From contig JAKQJQ010000256.1 of NCBI GenBank assembly GCA_029561105.1, positions 1-34,343 of the forward strand: DNA of 34,343 nt, given 5' to 3'. A program made the position numbers and the translations under genes. Source of the DNA: Bacteroidota bacterium. Lineage in GTDB: Bacteria > Bacteroidota > Bacteroidia > Flavobacteriales > Flavobacteriaceae. Within the stretch, counting starts at the first letter, position 1. Each line of letters begins with the position of its first letter. Positions 1-8,900 of this stretch are shown here, piece by piece. The notes under the pieces were generated by a model, which was not told the DNA's origin, did no database searches, and saw only the letters and a list, made by a program, of their open reading frames with translations.

Positions 1-2
1 GG

Positions 3-74
3 GACGGGCAGTGGTTCTTTGACTATTTCCAGAACGATCAATTGGTTTCTCAGGCCGTAGACGTGAAGTTTTAA
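3..74 (+). CDS. possible C-terminal fragment of an unknown protein (5' end outside window)
   Basis: Reading in phase from base 3 gives about 23 residues rich in aromatic residues (reading DGQWFFDYFQNDQL and ending AVDVKF) before a TAA at 72-74. Codon choice looks like that of the neighbouring genes, so it may be the end of a gene entering from the left. No family can be recognised from so short a piece. The opposite strand is also open here, from an ATG at 113 to the window edge, so the strand is not certain. Bases 75-194 hold no gene I can support. Confidence 0.35.
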   Translation, partial: DGQWFFDYFQNDQLVSQAVDVKF

Positions 75-194
75 CCGATGCCCGTTTGCGTTAAGGATGG
101 CAGCGGAAATCATTTTGGCTGTCACGAGGTACGAAGTGCAGTCAAAATATTGCAGCGTACAGCCTGGCCGCAGGCAACGCCCTTAATCAATTAA

Positions 195-1472
195 TTAGTA
201 ATTGTATTTGTCTTTCCAGCGGTTTTTTAAAAATTCGCGCGTACCGTTTTCTCGCGAATTATTTCCAGGAACATAAAATGGCGTGCCAGCGATAGCGTCG
301 GGTAGGAATTCCTGGTCTGCGAAATTGTTGTCATAACTGTGCGCGTATTTGTACGCGTCGCCGTAACCCAATTCCTTCATGAGCTTGGTTGGCGCATTGC
401 GCAAATGTATGGGCACGGGCAAATCGCCGGTTTGCTTGACGGTTTGCTGCGCTTTGCCGATGGCTTCGTAACTCGCGTTGCTTTTGGGTGAAGTGGCGAG
501 GTAGACTGCGCATTGGCTTAAAATGATGCGGCTTTCGGGATAGCCGATTGTGGTCACGGCCTGAAAAGTGTTATTGGCGATTACCAGTGCGGTTGGGTTG
601 GCGTTGCCGATGTCTTCGCTGGATAGGATGAGCATGCGGCGCGCGATGAATTTGACATCCTCACCACCTTCGATCATACGGGCCAACCAGTAGACGGCAC
701 CGTTGGGATCACTGCCGCGGATGGATTTGATGAAGGCCGAAACGATATCGTAATGTTGCTCGCCGGTTTTGTCATACAATACGGTATTTTGTTGTACCAG
801 TTCAAACACGCGATCGTTGGTGATTGAAATTTGACCTTCAGGCGATGCGTTTACGACGAGTTCAAAGATATTTAATAGCTTGCGTCCGTCGCCGCCCGAA
901 AGGCGTAAGAGCGCCTCGGTTTCCTTTAATTTTATTTTTTTGGTTTGTAGCACGACGTCGGTTTTCATGGCGCGGTGCAATAGCGCTTCGAGATCGGCTT
1001 TGGTGAATGGGTTGAGGATGTAGACCTGACATCGCGACAGTAAAGCGGGAATCACTTCGAAACTGGGGTTTTCTGTGGTTGCGCCGATAAGGGTGATGAT
1101 GCCTTTTTCTACAGCAGCCAAAAGTGAATCCTGTTGCGATTTGCTAAAACGGTGGATCTCATCAATGAACAAGATGGGGTTTTTTGCGGTGAACAATCCG
1201 CCGGCTTGTTTGGCTTTGTCTATCACGTCACGGATGTCCTTGACGCCCGAGTTGATGGCGCTTAAGATGTAGAATGGTCTTTTGGATTGCTCGGCGATGA
1301 TTTGTGCGAGTGTGGTTTTACCGGTTCCGGGCGGTCCCCAAAATATTAATGAAGGGATAATGCCCTTTTCGATTTGTTGCGTGAGCGAGCCTTTGGGCCC
1401 AACGAGGTGCAGTTGGCTGATGTAATCTTGTAGGTGTTGCGGGCGGATTCGTTCGGCGAGCGGTGCTTCCAT
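195..1472 (-). CDS. rarA: replication-associated recombination protein A (RarA/MgsA family AAA+ ATPase)
   Basis: This is a 425-residue AAA+ ATPase that acts at stalled replication forks in the cytoplasm; the family is related to clamp loaders and RuvB and forms tetramers that bind single-stranded DNA ends. Visible motifs are Walker A GPPGTGKT (residues 46-53), Walker [10 protein letters not shown] (101-109), sensor-1 [10 protein letters not shown] (130-139) and a likely arginine finger in LLSRCQV (near 147). The C-terminal half carries the family's helical tetramerisation region. I chose the ATG at 1472. An in-frame TTG at 1490 would add six residues encoded inside a GGTNCAR repeat, which is unlikely. 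The gene is transcribed away from the rhomboid gene. Family assignment is secure; the exact role in this organism is inferred. Confidence 0.95.
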   Translation of the reverse strand: MEAPLAERIRPQHLQDYISQLHLVGPKGSLTQQIEKGIIPSLIFWGPPGTGKTTLAQIIAEQSKRPFYILSAINSGVKDIRDVIDKAKQAGGLFTAKNPILFIDEIHRFSKSQQDSLLAAVEKGIITLIGATTENPSFEVIPALLSRCQVYILNPFTKADLEALLHRAMKTDVVLQTKKIKLKETEALLRLSGGDGRKLLNIFELVVNASPEGQISITNDRVFELVQQNTVLYDKTGEQHYDIVSAFIKSIRGSDPNGAVYWLARMIEGGEDVKFIARRMLILSSEDIGNANPTALVIANNTFQAVTTIGYPESRIILSQCAVYLATSPKSNASYEAIGKAQQTVKQTGDLPVPIHLRNAPTKLMKELGYGDAYKYAHSYDNNFADQEFLPDAIAGTPFYVPGNNSRENGTREFLKNRWKDKYNY

Positions 1473-1475
1473 GTT

Positions 1476-1509
1476 GGGTAAAGGGTTCAAGGTTCAGGGT
1501 GCAGGGTTT
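1476..1509. repeat. degenerate heptanucleotide repeat GGTNCAR, copy 1
   Basis: Heptads GGTTCAA, GGTTCAG and GGTGCAG run in tandem just upstream of the rarA ATG, preceded by GGGTAAAG. The same heptad occurs before rpsD and in the carA leader. Because it lies within a few bases of the rarA start, it forms the 5' untranslated region or translation-initiation region of that gene. The rest of the rarA-rhomboid gap (1510-1660) is AT-rich, with only weak promoter-like sequence. Confidence 0.7.
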
Positions 1510-1660
1510 GATGCTGTAAATTTAACGATTTCTGACTAAGGTTTGAGATTTTAACTTTACGCGGGTGCTGAATGGGAATGAGCTTTTAAAAATCTGACAA
1601 AATTTCAGGCTATTGCAATTGGATGTATTTTTGAGTAGCGCCGTGGACAAACAGATCATT

Positions 1661-2443
1661 ATGACCGAACATTATTTTAAATTCTCGCCTTCTGTAATCC
1701 TGCTGCCTTTTCTTTCGGTGTTGTTTTTATGGATTGTTTTTTGGGCGGGTTTGAACTTTCACCTCAATCTGGAAACGTATGGTATTTACCCCAGAACTTT
1801 TGAAGGGTTGCGGGGGATTCTGTTTAGCCCGTTTATCCATGGAAGTATAGAACATTTGTACAACAACTCGATTCCGCTGTTGATTTTGATAGCGGCGCTG
1901 CGCTTCTTTTATCGCGATCAGGCATTTGAGGTTTTGGGTTACGGTGTGCTGCTCTCGGGCTTCCTAACCTGGGTGATTGGCAGGGAATCGTACCATATTG
2001 GCGCGAGCGGGTTGATTTATGTGCTCGTGAGCTTCATTTTTTTCAAGGGAATTAAAACGCGGTATTATCGCCTTGTGGCGTTGTCATTGATGGTGATTCT
2101 GTTGTATGGCAGTATGGTGTGGTATATTTTCCCAGACGTACAGGAAGGTATTTCGTGGGAAGGCCACCTGGCAGGTTTGATTACCGGTTTCGCTTTCGCC
2201 ATGGTGGTCAAGACGCCCGAGTACAAGAAAATTTTTAGATATGATTGGGAAGATCCTGATTTTGATCCGACCGGCGACAAGTTTCTGGAGCGTTTTGACG
2301 CGAACGGAAATTTCGTGAATCTTCCGAAACCTGAAGAGATTGAGGTTACTTCTGAAGAGCTTACTTCAACGCAGCCCGAATATCATGTTTTTTTTGATGC
2401 GGTGGAAAACAAGTATATCATTAAACCCAAAACCGAAAATTAA
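1661..2443 (+). CDS. rhomboid family intramembrane serine protease
   Basis: This is a 260-residue membrane protein of the rhomboid family, which cleaves substrates within or next to transmembrane segments in the inner membrane. The catalytic serine lies in HIGASGLIY (Ser116) and the histidine in WEGHLAGLITG (His169); the upstream HGSIEHLYNNS stretch (residues 60-70) has the family's conserved His and Asn. About six hydrophobic segments are followed by a polar cytoplasmic tail of roughly 70 residues. The ATG at 1661 gives a start just before the first membrane segment; upstream in-frame non-ATG codons would add an unconvincing extension. The gene converges on rlmB and overlaps its 3' end by four bases. 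The substrate is unknown. Confidence 0.92.
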   Translation: MTEHYFKFSPSVILLPFLSVLFLWIVFWAGLNFHLNLETYGIYPRTFEGLRGILFSPFIHGSIEHLYNNSIPLLILIAALRFFYRDQAFEVLGYGVLLSGFLTWVIGRESYHIGASGLIYVLVSFIFFKGIKTRYYRLVALSLMVILLYGSMVWYIFPDVQEGISWEGHLAGLITGFAFAMVVKTPEYKKIFRYDWEDPDFDPTGDKFLERFDANGNFVNLPKPEEIEVTSEELTSTQPEYHVFFDAVENKYIIKPKTEN

Positions 2444-3174
2444 CTTCTTTGGCGCACGGTTTCGTACAGGAAAGCCCCACAGGCTACAGAAACATTGAGT
2501 GATCCGATGGTTCCGAACATCGGAAGTTTTGCTTTTTCATCTACGATTTTTAATACCGAGGGATTGATGCCACGGTCTTCGCTCCCCATGACGATGGCGA
2601 CGGGCTCGTTGAGCGCGACATCATAGATGGATTGCTCGGTTTTTTCTGTGGCCGCGACGGTTTTGATTCCAGATGCTTGTAAAAGGAAAATAGCATCCTT
2701 GATGTGTTCTACTTTGCAGATTGGAATATTAAACACTGCGCCCGCAGAAGTTTTTACAGTGTCGCCATTGACTGGAGCCGAGCCTGCTTTTTGCACGATG
2801 ATGCCATCCACGCCGGTACATTCGGCAGTCCTTATGATGGCGCCAAAATTGCGCGCGTCTGAAATCTGATCGAGGATTAGAAACAACGGTGCTTTTTTGG
2901 ATTCGGTAACTTTTTCTACCAGTTTTTCTAAATCGTAAAAAGCGATAGGAGAGATGGAAGCCACTGCACCTTGGTGGTTATTGGGCGTAAGGCGGTTGAG
3001 TTTTTCTGCCGGGACGTAAGAAAAATTTACATCGGCACGTTTCATGACCTTCATTAGGTCTTTCATCAATTCTCCCGAAACTTCTTTCTGGATGAATACT
3101 TTGTCTACTGCTTTGCCGGATTGAATGGCTTCGATTATTGCTCTGATGCCGAATATTTGGTGTTCTTTTTCCAT
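2440..3174 (-). CDS. rlmB: 23S rRNA (guanosine(2251)-2'-O)-methyltransferase RlmB
   Basis: This is a 244-residue SpoU/TrmH-type (SPOUT, trefoil-knot) methyltransferase. RlmB methylates the ribose of G2251 in the P loop of 23S rRNA using S-adenosylmethionine. An N-terminal substrate-binding domain (about 1-80) is followed by the knot domain with motif 1 DQISDARNFGAIIRTA (around 102-117; Asn109, Arg115), motif 2 IVMGSEDRGI (194-203) and motif 3 LPMFGTIGSLNVSVA (217-231). The ATG at 3174 begins MEKEHQIFGI, the usual family start; an eight-residue upstream extension would cross the promoter. Other SpoU methyltransferases of this size (TrmH-like) are the only real alternative. Confidence 0.92.
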   Translation of the reverse strand: MEKEHQIFGIRAIIEAIQSGKAVDKVFIQKEVSGELMKDLMKVMKRADVNFSYVPAEKLNRLTPNNHQGAVASISPIAFYDLEKLVEKVTESKKAPLFLILDQISDARNFGAIIRTAECTGVDGIIVQKAGSAPVNGDTVKTSAGAVFNIPICKVEHIKDAIFLLQASGIKTVAATEKTEQSIYDVALNEPVAIVMGSEDRGINPSVLKIVDEKAKLPMFGTIGSLNVSVACGAFLYETVRQRS

Positions 3175-3178
3175 GCCG

Positions 3179-3186
3179 CAAAGATA
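3179..3186 (-). promoter_or_regulatory. candidate -7 promoter element of rlmB
   Basis: On the minus strand this reads TATCTTTG, an exact match to the Bacteroidetes TAnnTTTG element, five bases upstream of the rlmB ATG. If it is used, the transcript would have almost no leader. No clear TTTG is found at the -33 position, where the preceding terminator hairpin lies, so confidence is modest. Confidence 0.4.
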
Positions 3187-3190
3187 TAAA

Positions 3191-3216
3191 AAAACCACCC
3201 TGAAAAGGGTGGTTTT
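3191..3216 (-). terminator. intrinsic terminator after the susCD cassette
   Basis: An 11-bp perfect stem (AAAACCACCCT with AGGGTGGTTTT) closes a four-base loop. On the minus strand it is followed by a run of T. It lies 17 bases past the stop of the last lipoprotein gene of the cassette, so it should end that transcript before rlmB. Confidence 0.85.
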
Positions 3217-3233
3217 GTTTGGTTGAAGAAATA

Positions 3234-3743
3234 TTAATATTCGTCTTCCTTAAATCCGGTTCTTTTATGACCTTCATAGATAATGTCATAACCATCGGCG
3301 TCGTAGCTGTAGTGAATTCTACAGGTAATTTTATCAACCACATGACCGCCTTTTGAAATTGCGCCATTTTTGATAATCTGCCCTTCGGTGATGGTTACCG
3401 TTGAATCGTCAGATCCACCGTCATGGATATTAAGCGCATCGGTTGCAGAGAACTGTCCCGTTGCAGGATTCATGAAGATTTTACTCTTAATGTAGTATCC
3501 ATTTTCAAAATCATCGAGCCACATCGTGTTATCATTGGCTGCAGTGTTGTACGTAGAGTGTAAAGCATGCTCCACTAAAACGTGTCCATCGGTATCGGTA
3601 AGGGTAATGAACCAATCTCCGGCAAAGTTACCGGTTGTTGTCATCCCTGGATCCGGATCTCCTCCTTCATCACATGATACTAATGAAGTGATTAAGAAAA
3701 TACTGAAAAGTACTTTAATAAAATTATTTTTTACTAGATTCAT
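3234..3743 (-). CDS. small exported lipoprotein of a SusCD cassette (lipid-binding/lipocalin-like family candidate)
   Basis: This 169-residue protein has a lipoprotein signal peptide with lipobox LVSC (Cys24), followed by an acidic stretch (DEGGD) like the surface-export signals of Bacteroidetes lipoproteins. The mature part begins with a GDWFITLTDTDG segment, then HSTYNTAANDNTMWLDD and several predicted beta strands. This pattern resembles the Pfam Lipid_bd family (lipocalin-like, often annotated as a putative hydrolase), which is common next to SusD genes; I recognise it from memory only. It is the last gene of the minus-strand cassette, ten bases after the preceding lipoprotein gene and just before the terminator. 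The ligand is unknown. Confidence 0.75.
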   Translation of the reverse strand: MNLVKNNFIKVLFSIFLITSLVSCDEGGDPDPGMTTTGNFAGDWFITLTDTDGHVLVEHALHSTYNTAANDNTMWLDDFENGYYIKSKIFMNPATGQFSATDALNIHDGGSDDSTVTITEGQIIKNGAISKGGHVVDKITCRIHYSYDADGYDIIYEGHKRTGFKEDEY

Positions 3744-3753
3744 TTTTATAATA

Positions 3754-4500
3754 TTAAAGTTGAACTTGAGTTAGGGTTGCAACGAATGTATAGCTGGTTG
3801 CAGGTGGCGCTAGCCATGCACAAGTCAATACGATTTTCTTGGTTACAGGATTCACTTGTACATCTGTGATGTTAGCTGTACCACCAAAACCAACGTTGGT
3901 TAACGGACCACCTGGGAAGGTAAAAGTATTGCTTGGGATATCACCGGCGATTTTACCGCCTGGAGTAATGTAGCCGATTCCTAAGGCCCTGCCATATTCA
4001 TACCATCCACCAAAAGCATCAGATATTTGGTACGTTCCGTCTGTGTTTTTCCAGATGTAGATGTACTTGATGTTTTGATAGGCCGCACTAGGGGTTACAC
4101 CGTTTCTTGAAATGGTACACGTGTAAACACCCTCGATACTTGTTACCAAGTCACCGGTTTTGTATACAATTACCTTACGGTTAGCAGTACCGTCAAATCC
4201 GTCTGCGTTGGTTGCAGTGTAGGTCACCAAATATTCGTCGGTAATATTCGTGTCTAATGTTGTTCCACCTCTGTATTTTCCGGCAGCCGTCGTAGTCACG
4301 TCTATTTCGTTAGAACCTTCCATGGCAACAGCACCCGGGTCTACATAAGTTGTTCCCTGTGGGACAAAATATGGGTCATCTCCTGAGACTGTTATAATAG
4401 GGTAGTTGGTAATTTTAGATACGTTTGCCGTATCTTTTTCGTCACAAGAGGTCAACAACGCACTTGTGAGAACTAATGATGCAATAATTATCTTTTTCAT
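3754..4500 (-). CDS. surface lipoprotein with Ig-like (DUF5011/DUF5012-type) domain
   Basis: This 248-residue protein has a signal peptide ending in the lipobox LTSC (Cys19) followed by acidic DEKD. Residues about 35-125 form one Ig-like beta-sandwich unit with a YPIITVSGDDPYFVPQGTTYVDPGA start and an EYLVTYTATNADGFDGTA end, the pattern of DUF5011-type bacterial surface domains. The rest is Gly- and aromatic-rich beta structure of no family I know. I chose the ATG at 4500, which starts directly at the signal peptide; the gene then lies five bases after the susD stop. By position it corresponds to SusE/SusF-like accessory lipoproteins that help bind the substrate at the cell surface. That role is inferred. 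Confidence 0.75.
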   Translation of the reverse strand: MKKIIIASLVLTSALLTSCDEKDTANVSKITNYPIITVSGDDPYFVPQGTTYVDPGAVAMEGSNEIDVTTTAAGKYRGGTTLDTNITDEYLVTYTATNADGFDGTANRKVIVYKTGDLVTSIEGVYTCTISRNGVTPSAAYQNIKYIYIWKNTDGTYQISDAFGGWYEYGRALGIGYITPGGKIAGDIPSNTFTFPGGPLTNVGFGGTANITDVQVNPVTKKIVLTCAWLAPPATSYTFVATLTQVQL

Positions 4501-4505
4501 ATTTT

Positions 4506-5969
4506 TTAGTTTTGATCCCACCAAACAGGTGTTGTTAATGGTACTAATGCCGGTGCTTTTGTATTGGCATTTCTTTCACTTAAAGGATATACAAATCGCT
4601 TAGGAAATAAACCTCCAGTTGACCCGTTCACAGCATAAGCCAATTGACCAGGAACGTAAGCGATATTTGACTGTGGAACCGTCGAGGTACGTGGATATCC
4701 GGTACGGTTAGTTTCAAAGAAAGCTTCAAAACCGTTACCAGGGAATAATGCCGCCCATTTTTGGGTAATAATAGCTTCTAGTTTTTGGTCGAACGTACCG
4801 GCTGTTGGGTATTCATATGCACCTCCTGCGGCCACATATGATGCGCCACTCAATCCGTACTTTGTGAAGTTTTCTATTACAGCAGCGTCGTAGAGTGCTT
4901 TACCACTACCGAAACCATATCTTTCTACAGCTTCTGCTTGCAATAGCAAGCTCTCTTCAAGACTCATAAAATAAACAGGAGTTTGAGGGTTTAGTTTTAC
5001 GACAGCAATGGTGCCTGCACCAACAGGATTGTTGTAATCTCCTTGGTTAAGCGCATTTCCAGCCAAATAGTAGGCGCCTCTTCTTGTATCACCGTTATTC
5101 GTAAAGAAAGAGGCCATCGTGGTGCTCATTCTTAGGTTAGTAGCAACGTTCAGACGTCTGTTGTTGTACTCATACAAAGGATTACTTTGGTTGATGGCAT
5201 CGGTAAATATAGGATCCCCGTTACCGTCAACAATCATTCCCGCATCTTCGTCTAAGAATGAAACTCCTGAACTCAATAAAGCAGTGATGCCAGCGCTTGC
5301 AACAGAAGCTCTGTCACTATTGGTTTGCCTCATGTAGATTTTCAATTTCATCGTATTGGCAAACTTAGTCCAAGCGTCCATGTTTCCGTGGAATACAAAG
5401 TCATCATTTCCAGGAATAATACCTGTAGAGGTTGACAAATCTTTTGATAGTGCAAGATTCAAATCGTTGATCATTTGGTCATAAATTTGTTGACCACTAT
5501 CAAATGAAGGCTCTAAAATTTCTGAGTTGTTGGCTTCCGAATAAGGAACACTGCCATACATGTCGGTCAATACCTGTGAACCTTGTACTTCAAGAACCGT
5601 AGCAATAAGGAAGTAATTCCAGTTTCCTTCGGCCAATGCTCTTCTTTTTACGTTACGGATATCACCCAATGCATCGTACATACCATCCCATCCAAAGTTG
5701 TAGTCTGAAGTACCCACGGCATAATTGTCAATATCTTTATATTGGTTGGCGGCGTTACTTTGTGTCCAATATTGTGACCAAAATCCCCCAAGAATAGCGT
5801 AAGTAGCGCCTTCAGACCCAGCCAATCCTGCGATACCTGCAGGCAACTGAGACGATAGCGGTGCCTTATCCGGATCTAGTAGATCAGGGTCTCTGTTAAT
5901 GTCTAGGTCGGTGCTGCAACTGGTTATTGCAGTTGACAGAACTAAAATACTTATGATGAACTTTTTCAT
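4506..5969 (-). CDS. SusD/RagB family nutrient-binding outer-membrane lipoprotein
   Basis: This 487-residue protein has lipobox ITSC (Cys18). SusD proteins form a lid over the SusC barrel and capture substrate at the cell surface. The N-terminal part shows the helical TPR-like fold (for example FGWDGMYDALGDIRNVKRRA and YFLIATVLEVQGSQVLTDMYGSVPYSEA), and the end has the family's WAALFPGNGFEAFFETNRTGYPRT and FPKRFVYPLSERNANT segments. The length and pattern fit the SusD-like_2 subgroup. It lies ten bases after susC and is surely co-transcribed with it. The substrate cannot be read from the sequence, and no glycoside hydrolase, peptidase or regulator lies next to it. Confidence 0.95.
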   Translation of the reverse strand: MKKFIISILVLSTAITSCSTDLDINRDPDLLDPDKAPLSSQLPAGIAGLAGSEGATYAILGGFWSQYWTQSNAANQYKDIDNYAVGTSDYNFGWDGMYDALGDIRNVKRRALAEGNWNYFLIATVLEVQGSQVLTDMYGSVPYSEANNSEILEPSFDSGQQIYDQMINDLNLALSKDLSTSTGIIPGNDDFVFHGNMDAWTKFANTMKLKIYMRQTNSDRASVASAGITALLSSGVSFLDEDAGMIVDGNGDPIFTDAINQSNPLYEYNNRRLNVATNLRMSTTMASFFTNNGDTRRGAYYLAGNALNQGDYNNPVGAGTIAVVKLNPQTPVYFMSLEESLLLQAEAVERYGFGSGKALYDAAVIENFTKYGLSGASYVAAGGAYEYPTAGTFDQKLEAIITQKWAALFPGNGFEAFFETNRTGYPRTSTVPQSNIAYVPGQLAYAVNGSTGGLFPKRFVYPLSERNANTKAPALVPLTTPVWWDQN

Positions 5970-5979
5970 TTTGTTTTTT

Positions 5980-8900
5980 TTAGAATGTTAATTTAAGGCT
6001 AGCTCCGTAAGATCTTTGCGATGGATTGGTACCAAATTCGCCTACTTCACTCAATAAATCGTTTCCGAAAGTTGACAACTCAGGATCGATGTAAGGATTC
6101 TCATCAGGAGTCCATAAAGCTAAGTTTTTACCATATAAAGTAAATGAAGCATTTACGAGTCCTAATCTTTTGACTGTTTCAGAAGGGAAGCTGTACGTCA
6201 ATGCTACATCTCTCAACCTCACGAATGTTTTGTCAATTACATGACCTGGCTCGATAGCAGGGTTATTAGATGGATTCCAGTAGTCGGTAACCGAACCAAA
6301 TGATACTGCTGTAGTGTTTTCCTCATAACCGGTAACGTTTCCACTGCCGTCCAACACTTCTACTACAGAGTTAGGAATGATGAATGTGTTACGATTGTTA
6401 TAGGTTGTTTCAGGCCCATTTCCTACGAAGTGCGATAATTTCTTAGTGTAAGAATACATTTCACCTCCTTGTTTCCAGTCGATGCCGAAAGTAAGCGATA
6501 GGTTTTTGTAAGAAACTTTGTTTTTGAGACCCATTACAAAATCTCTCTGAGAATTTCCTACTGCTTGTTCGTCGTCGGTTGGTTTATAAAAACCTGTCGC
6601 AGGGTCAACGATTGGTTGTCCGCTTGGAGACAATTTTGGAACGAATGTGCTGAAAACACCTAATGGCTGGCCTTTAACAGCATTCCATGATACACCATAG
6701 ATTGATTGCAATTGGATTTTTTCTACGCCGCCTTTGATATCTGTTACTTCAGACTCATTTTTAGTAAAAGTCGTTGTAAAGTCCCATTGGAAGTTAGTTG
6801 TTTTTACTGGAACTACATTTAATACGAGTTCAACACCCCTGTTAGTCAAATCTACAAGGTTATCGGTTTGGGTAGCAAACCCGGTTGAAGTTGGAAGCGG
6901 TCTTGTAAAAATCAAGCCATCTGATTTTTTATCGTATACAGAAGCATCGATGTTGACTCTCTTTTTGAATAAATTGGCTTCCACCCCAAATTCTAACTCG
7001 CCAACTTTTTCTGGTTTTAGATCGGGATTACCCAAGTTTGCAGCGTACTCGTATCCGTTAACTCCTCCGATAGGAAGGAAAATATTTCCAAATCCTAATA
7101 CGGCGTTTCCAGGAATCAAGCCTGAAGATGTTTGATAAGCACCGATTTGATTACCCAATTGAACATCATTAGCAGTACGGGCGTAGCCGGCTCTTAATTT
7201 CACGAAGTAATCATTAGAATCCACAACAATCCCGCTCAAACTCGCTGCTGGATAAAAGTAGGAATTGCTTGCTACGTCTAAGGTAGATGACCAGTCATTT
7301 CTTCCGGTTAAAGTAAGGAAAAGTCTGTTTTTGAACGAAGCTTCCAAAGATCCAAAAACGCCAAAGTTGCGTCTCAATGCGTCATTCTGAAATACTGTAG
7401 GCTTAACAGAAGAGTTTGACAGTTCGTAAAACCCTGGGATGTCAAGATTGGTAATTTGTGCTTGGAGTTGATTTACTTTCCTTTCGTTAGTATTAAAACC
7501 GACAAATGCGTTTACATTGAAATTTTCACCAACAGCGCTATTGAAGTTCAACATCAAGTTGGTATCGAATTCTACATATTCATTAGATCGCTCGGTCACA
7601 CCACCTACTGACTCGTTTGCACCACCATCGCTTTGAGGGGTGTTAGGATCGAAAGTAACCTTAGCTCCGTAAGATTTTATTTTTTCGTATCTGTAATCAC
7701 CACCTGCCTGATAGCTCAAAGAGAATTTTTTGTTGAAAGCGTAGTTTAGGTTGATGTTACCAAAAAGCCTGTTTCCATCGATGGTTGTTTTGTTTTCACT
7801 TACAACAAACCAAGGGTTAGAAGCGTAAGGGGTGAAGTAGTTACTAGGGGTGTTGTAAGGATTGTTGATGTAATCTTTAAGATCCAATACACTGATGTCG
7901 GTAGGGATTTGAAGCATTTCCTGGATCAAGGTATTTCCTTCTCCGGCATCGTTTCCTTGCCCAGTGTTCACCGCATTCTGCATTTTCCTTACATAATTAA
8001 GCGAAGTTCTTACACTCAATTTTTCAGAATTCATTGCGGCATTCAAACCGAAAGTTTTCCTGTTGTAGGCATCAGCAACTGTCGGGATGATACCGTCTGA
8101 AGTTACGTCAGTGAAATTAACAGAAAAGTTAGAGTTGTCTCCGCCTCCTGAAATACGAACACCATTGGTGTAAGTGGTACCCACTTCATAAAATTCCCTT
8201 ACGTTGTCTTTCAAAGCTACGTAAGGCTTAATCTGTTGCGCATTGTCAATGATTGTTCCCCACGGACGAATCTCTCCGTTGAATGCAGGACCCCATGATC
8301 CGTTTTCATTACTGGTTGTGTTCTGCGGTTGCCCTGCCCAGTTAGAGAATGACAATCCCGCCCAACCTTGTCCAAATTGTTCCTGCAAATGCGGTACCCT
8401 TGCGATTTCAGAAAAATCAGCAGAGTTACTCAATTCGACAGATATTTTTGATTTGTTTTTTGCAGATTTTGTTGTGATGATGATGACACCTTGCCCTCCT
8501 CTAGAACCGTATAACGCTGTCGCAGCCGAACCTTTAAGTACCGTCATGCTTTCTACATTGTTCGGGTCGATATCGCTGATACCGGTACCGGCATCAAAGC
8601 TTCGGGTGCTTCCGGTAAAACTTCCCGAAGCGTTGTTGATTGGCGTTCCGTCTACCACGTATAAAGGATTCGTTCCTTGAAAGGAGCTAATACCTCTAAT
8701 GATTACTTTGGTAGAGGCACCTACCTGAGCCGGAGCAGAGATGTCAACACCCGCAATTTTTCCTGATAGTGACTCGAAAACATTGGTGTTGGTGACTTCG
8801 GTAAGTTCTTTCGAGCTTATGGTTGTCGTGGCATACCCCAATTCTCTTTTTTGTCTTTTAATACCCAAAGCGGTAACGACTACACCTTCCAGTTGAACAG

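Noticed and set aside
3-113. Minus-strand frame from an ATG at 113 running off the left edge
   Set aside because: It shares its codon phase with the plus-strand fragment, which ends in a normal stop and has better codon use. The evidence is too short to list both.
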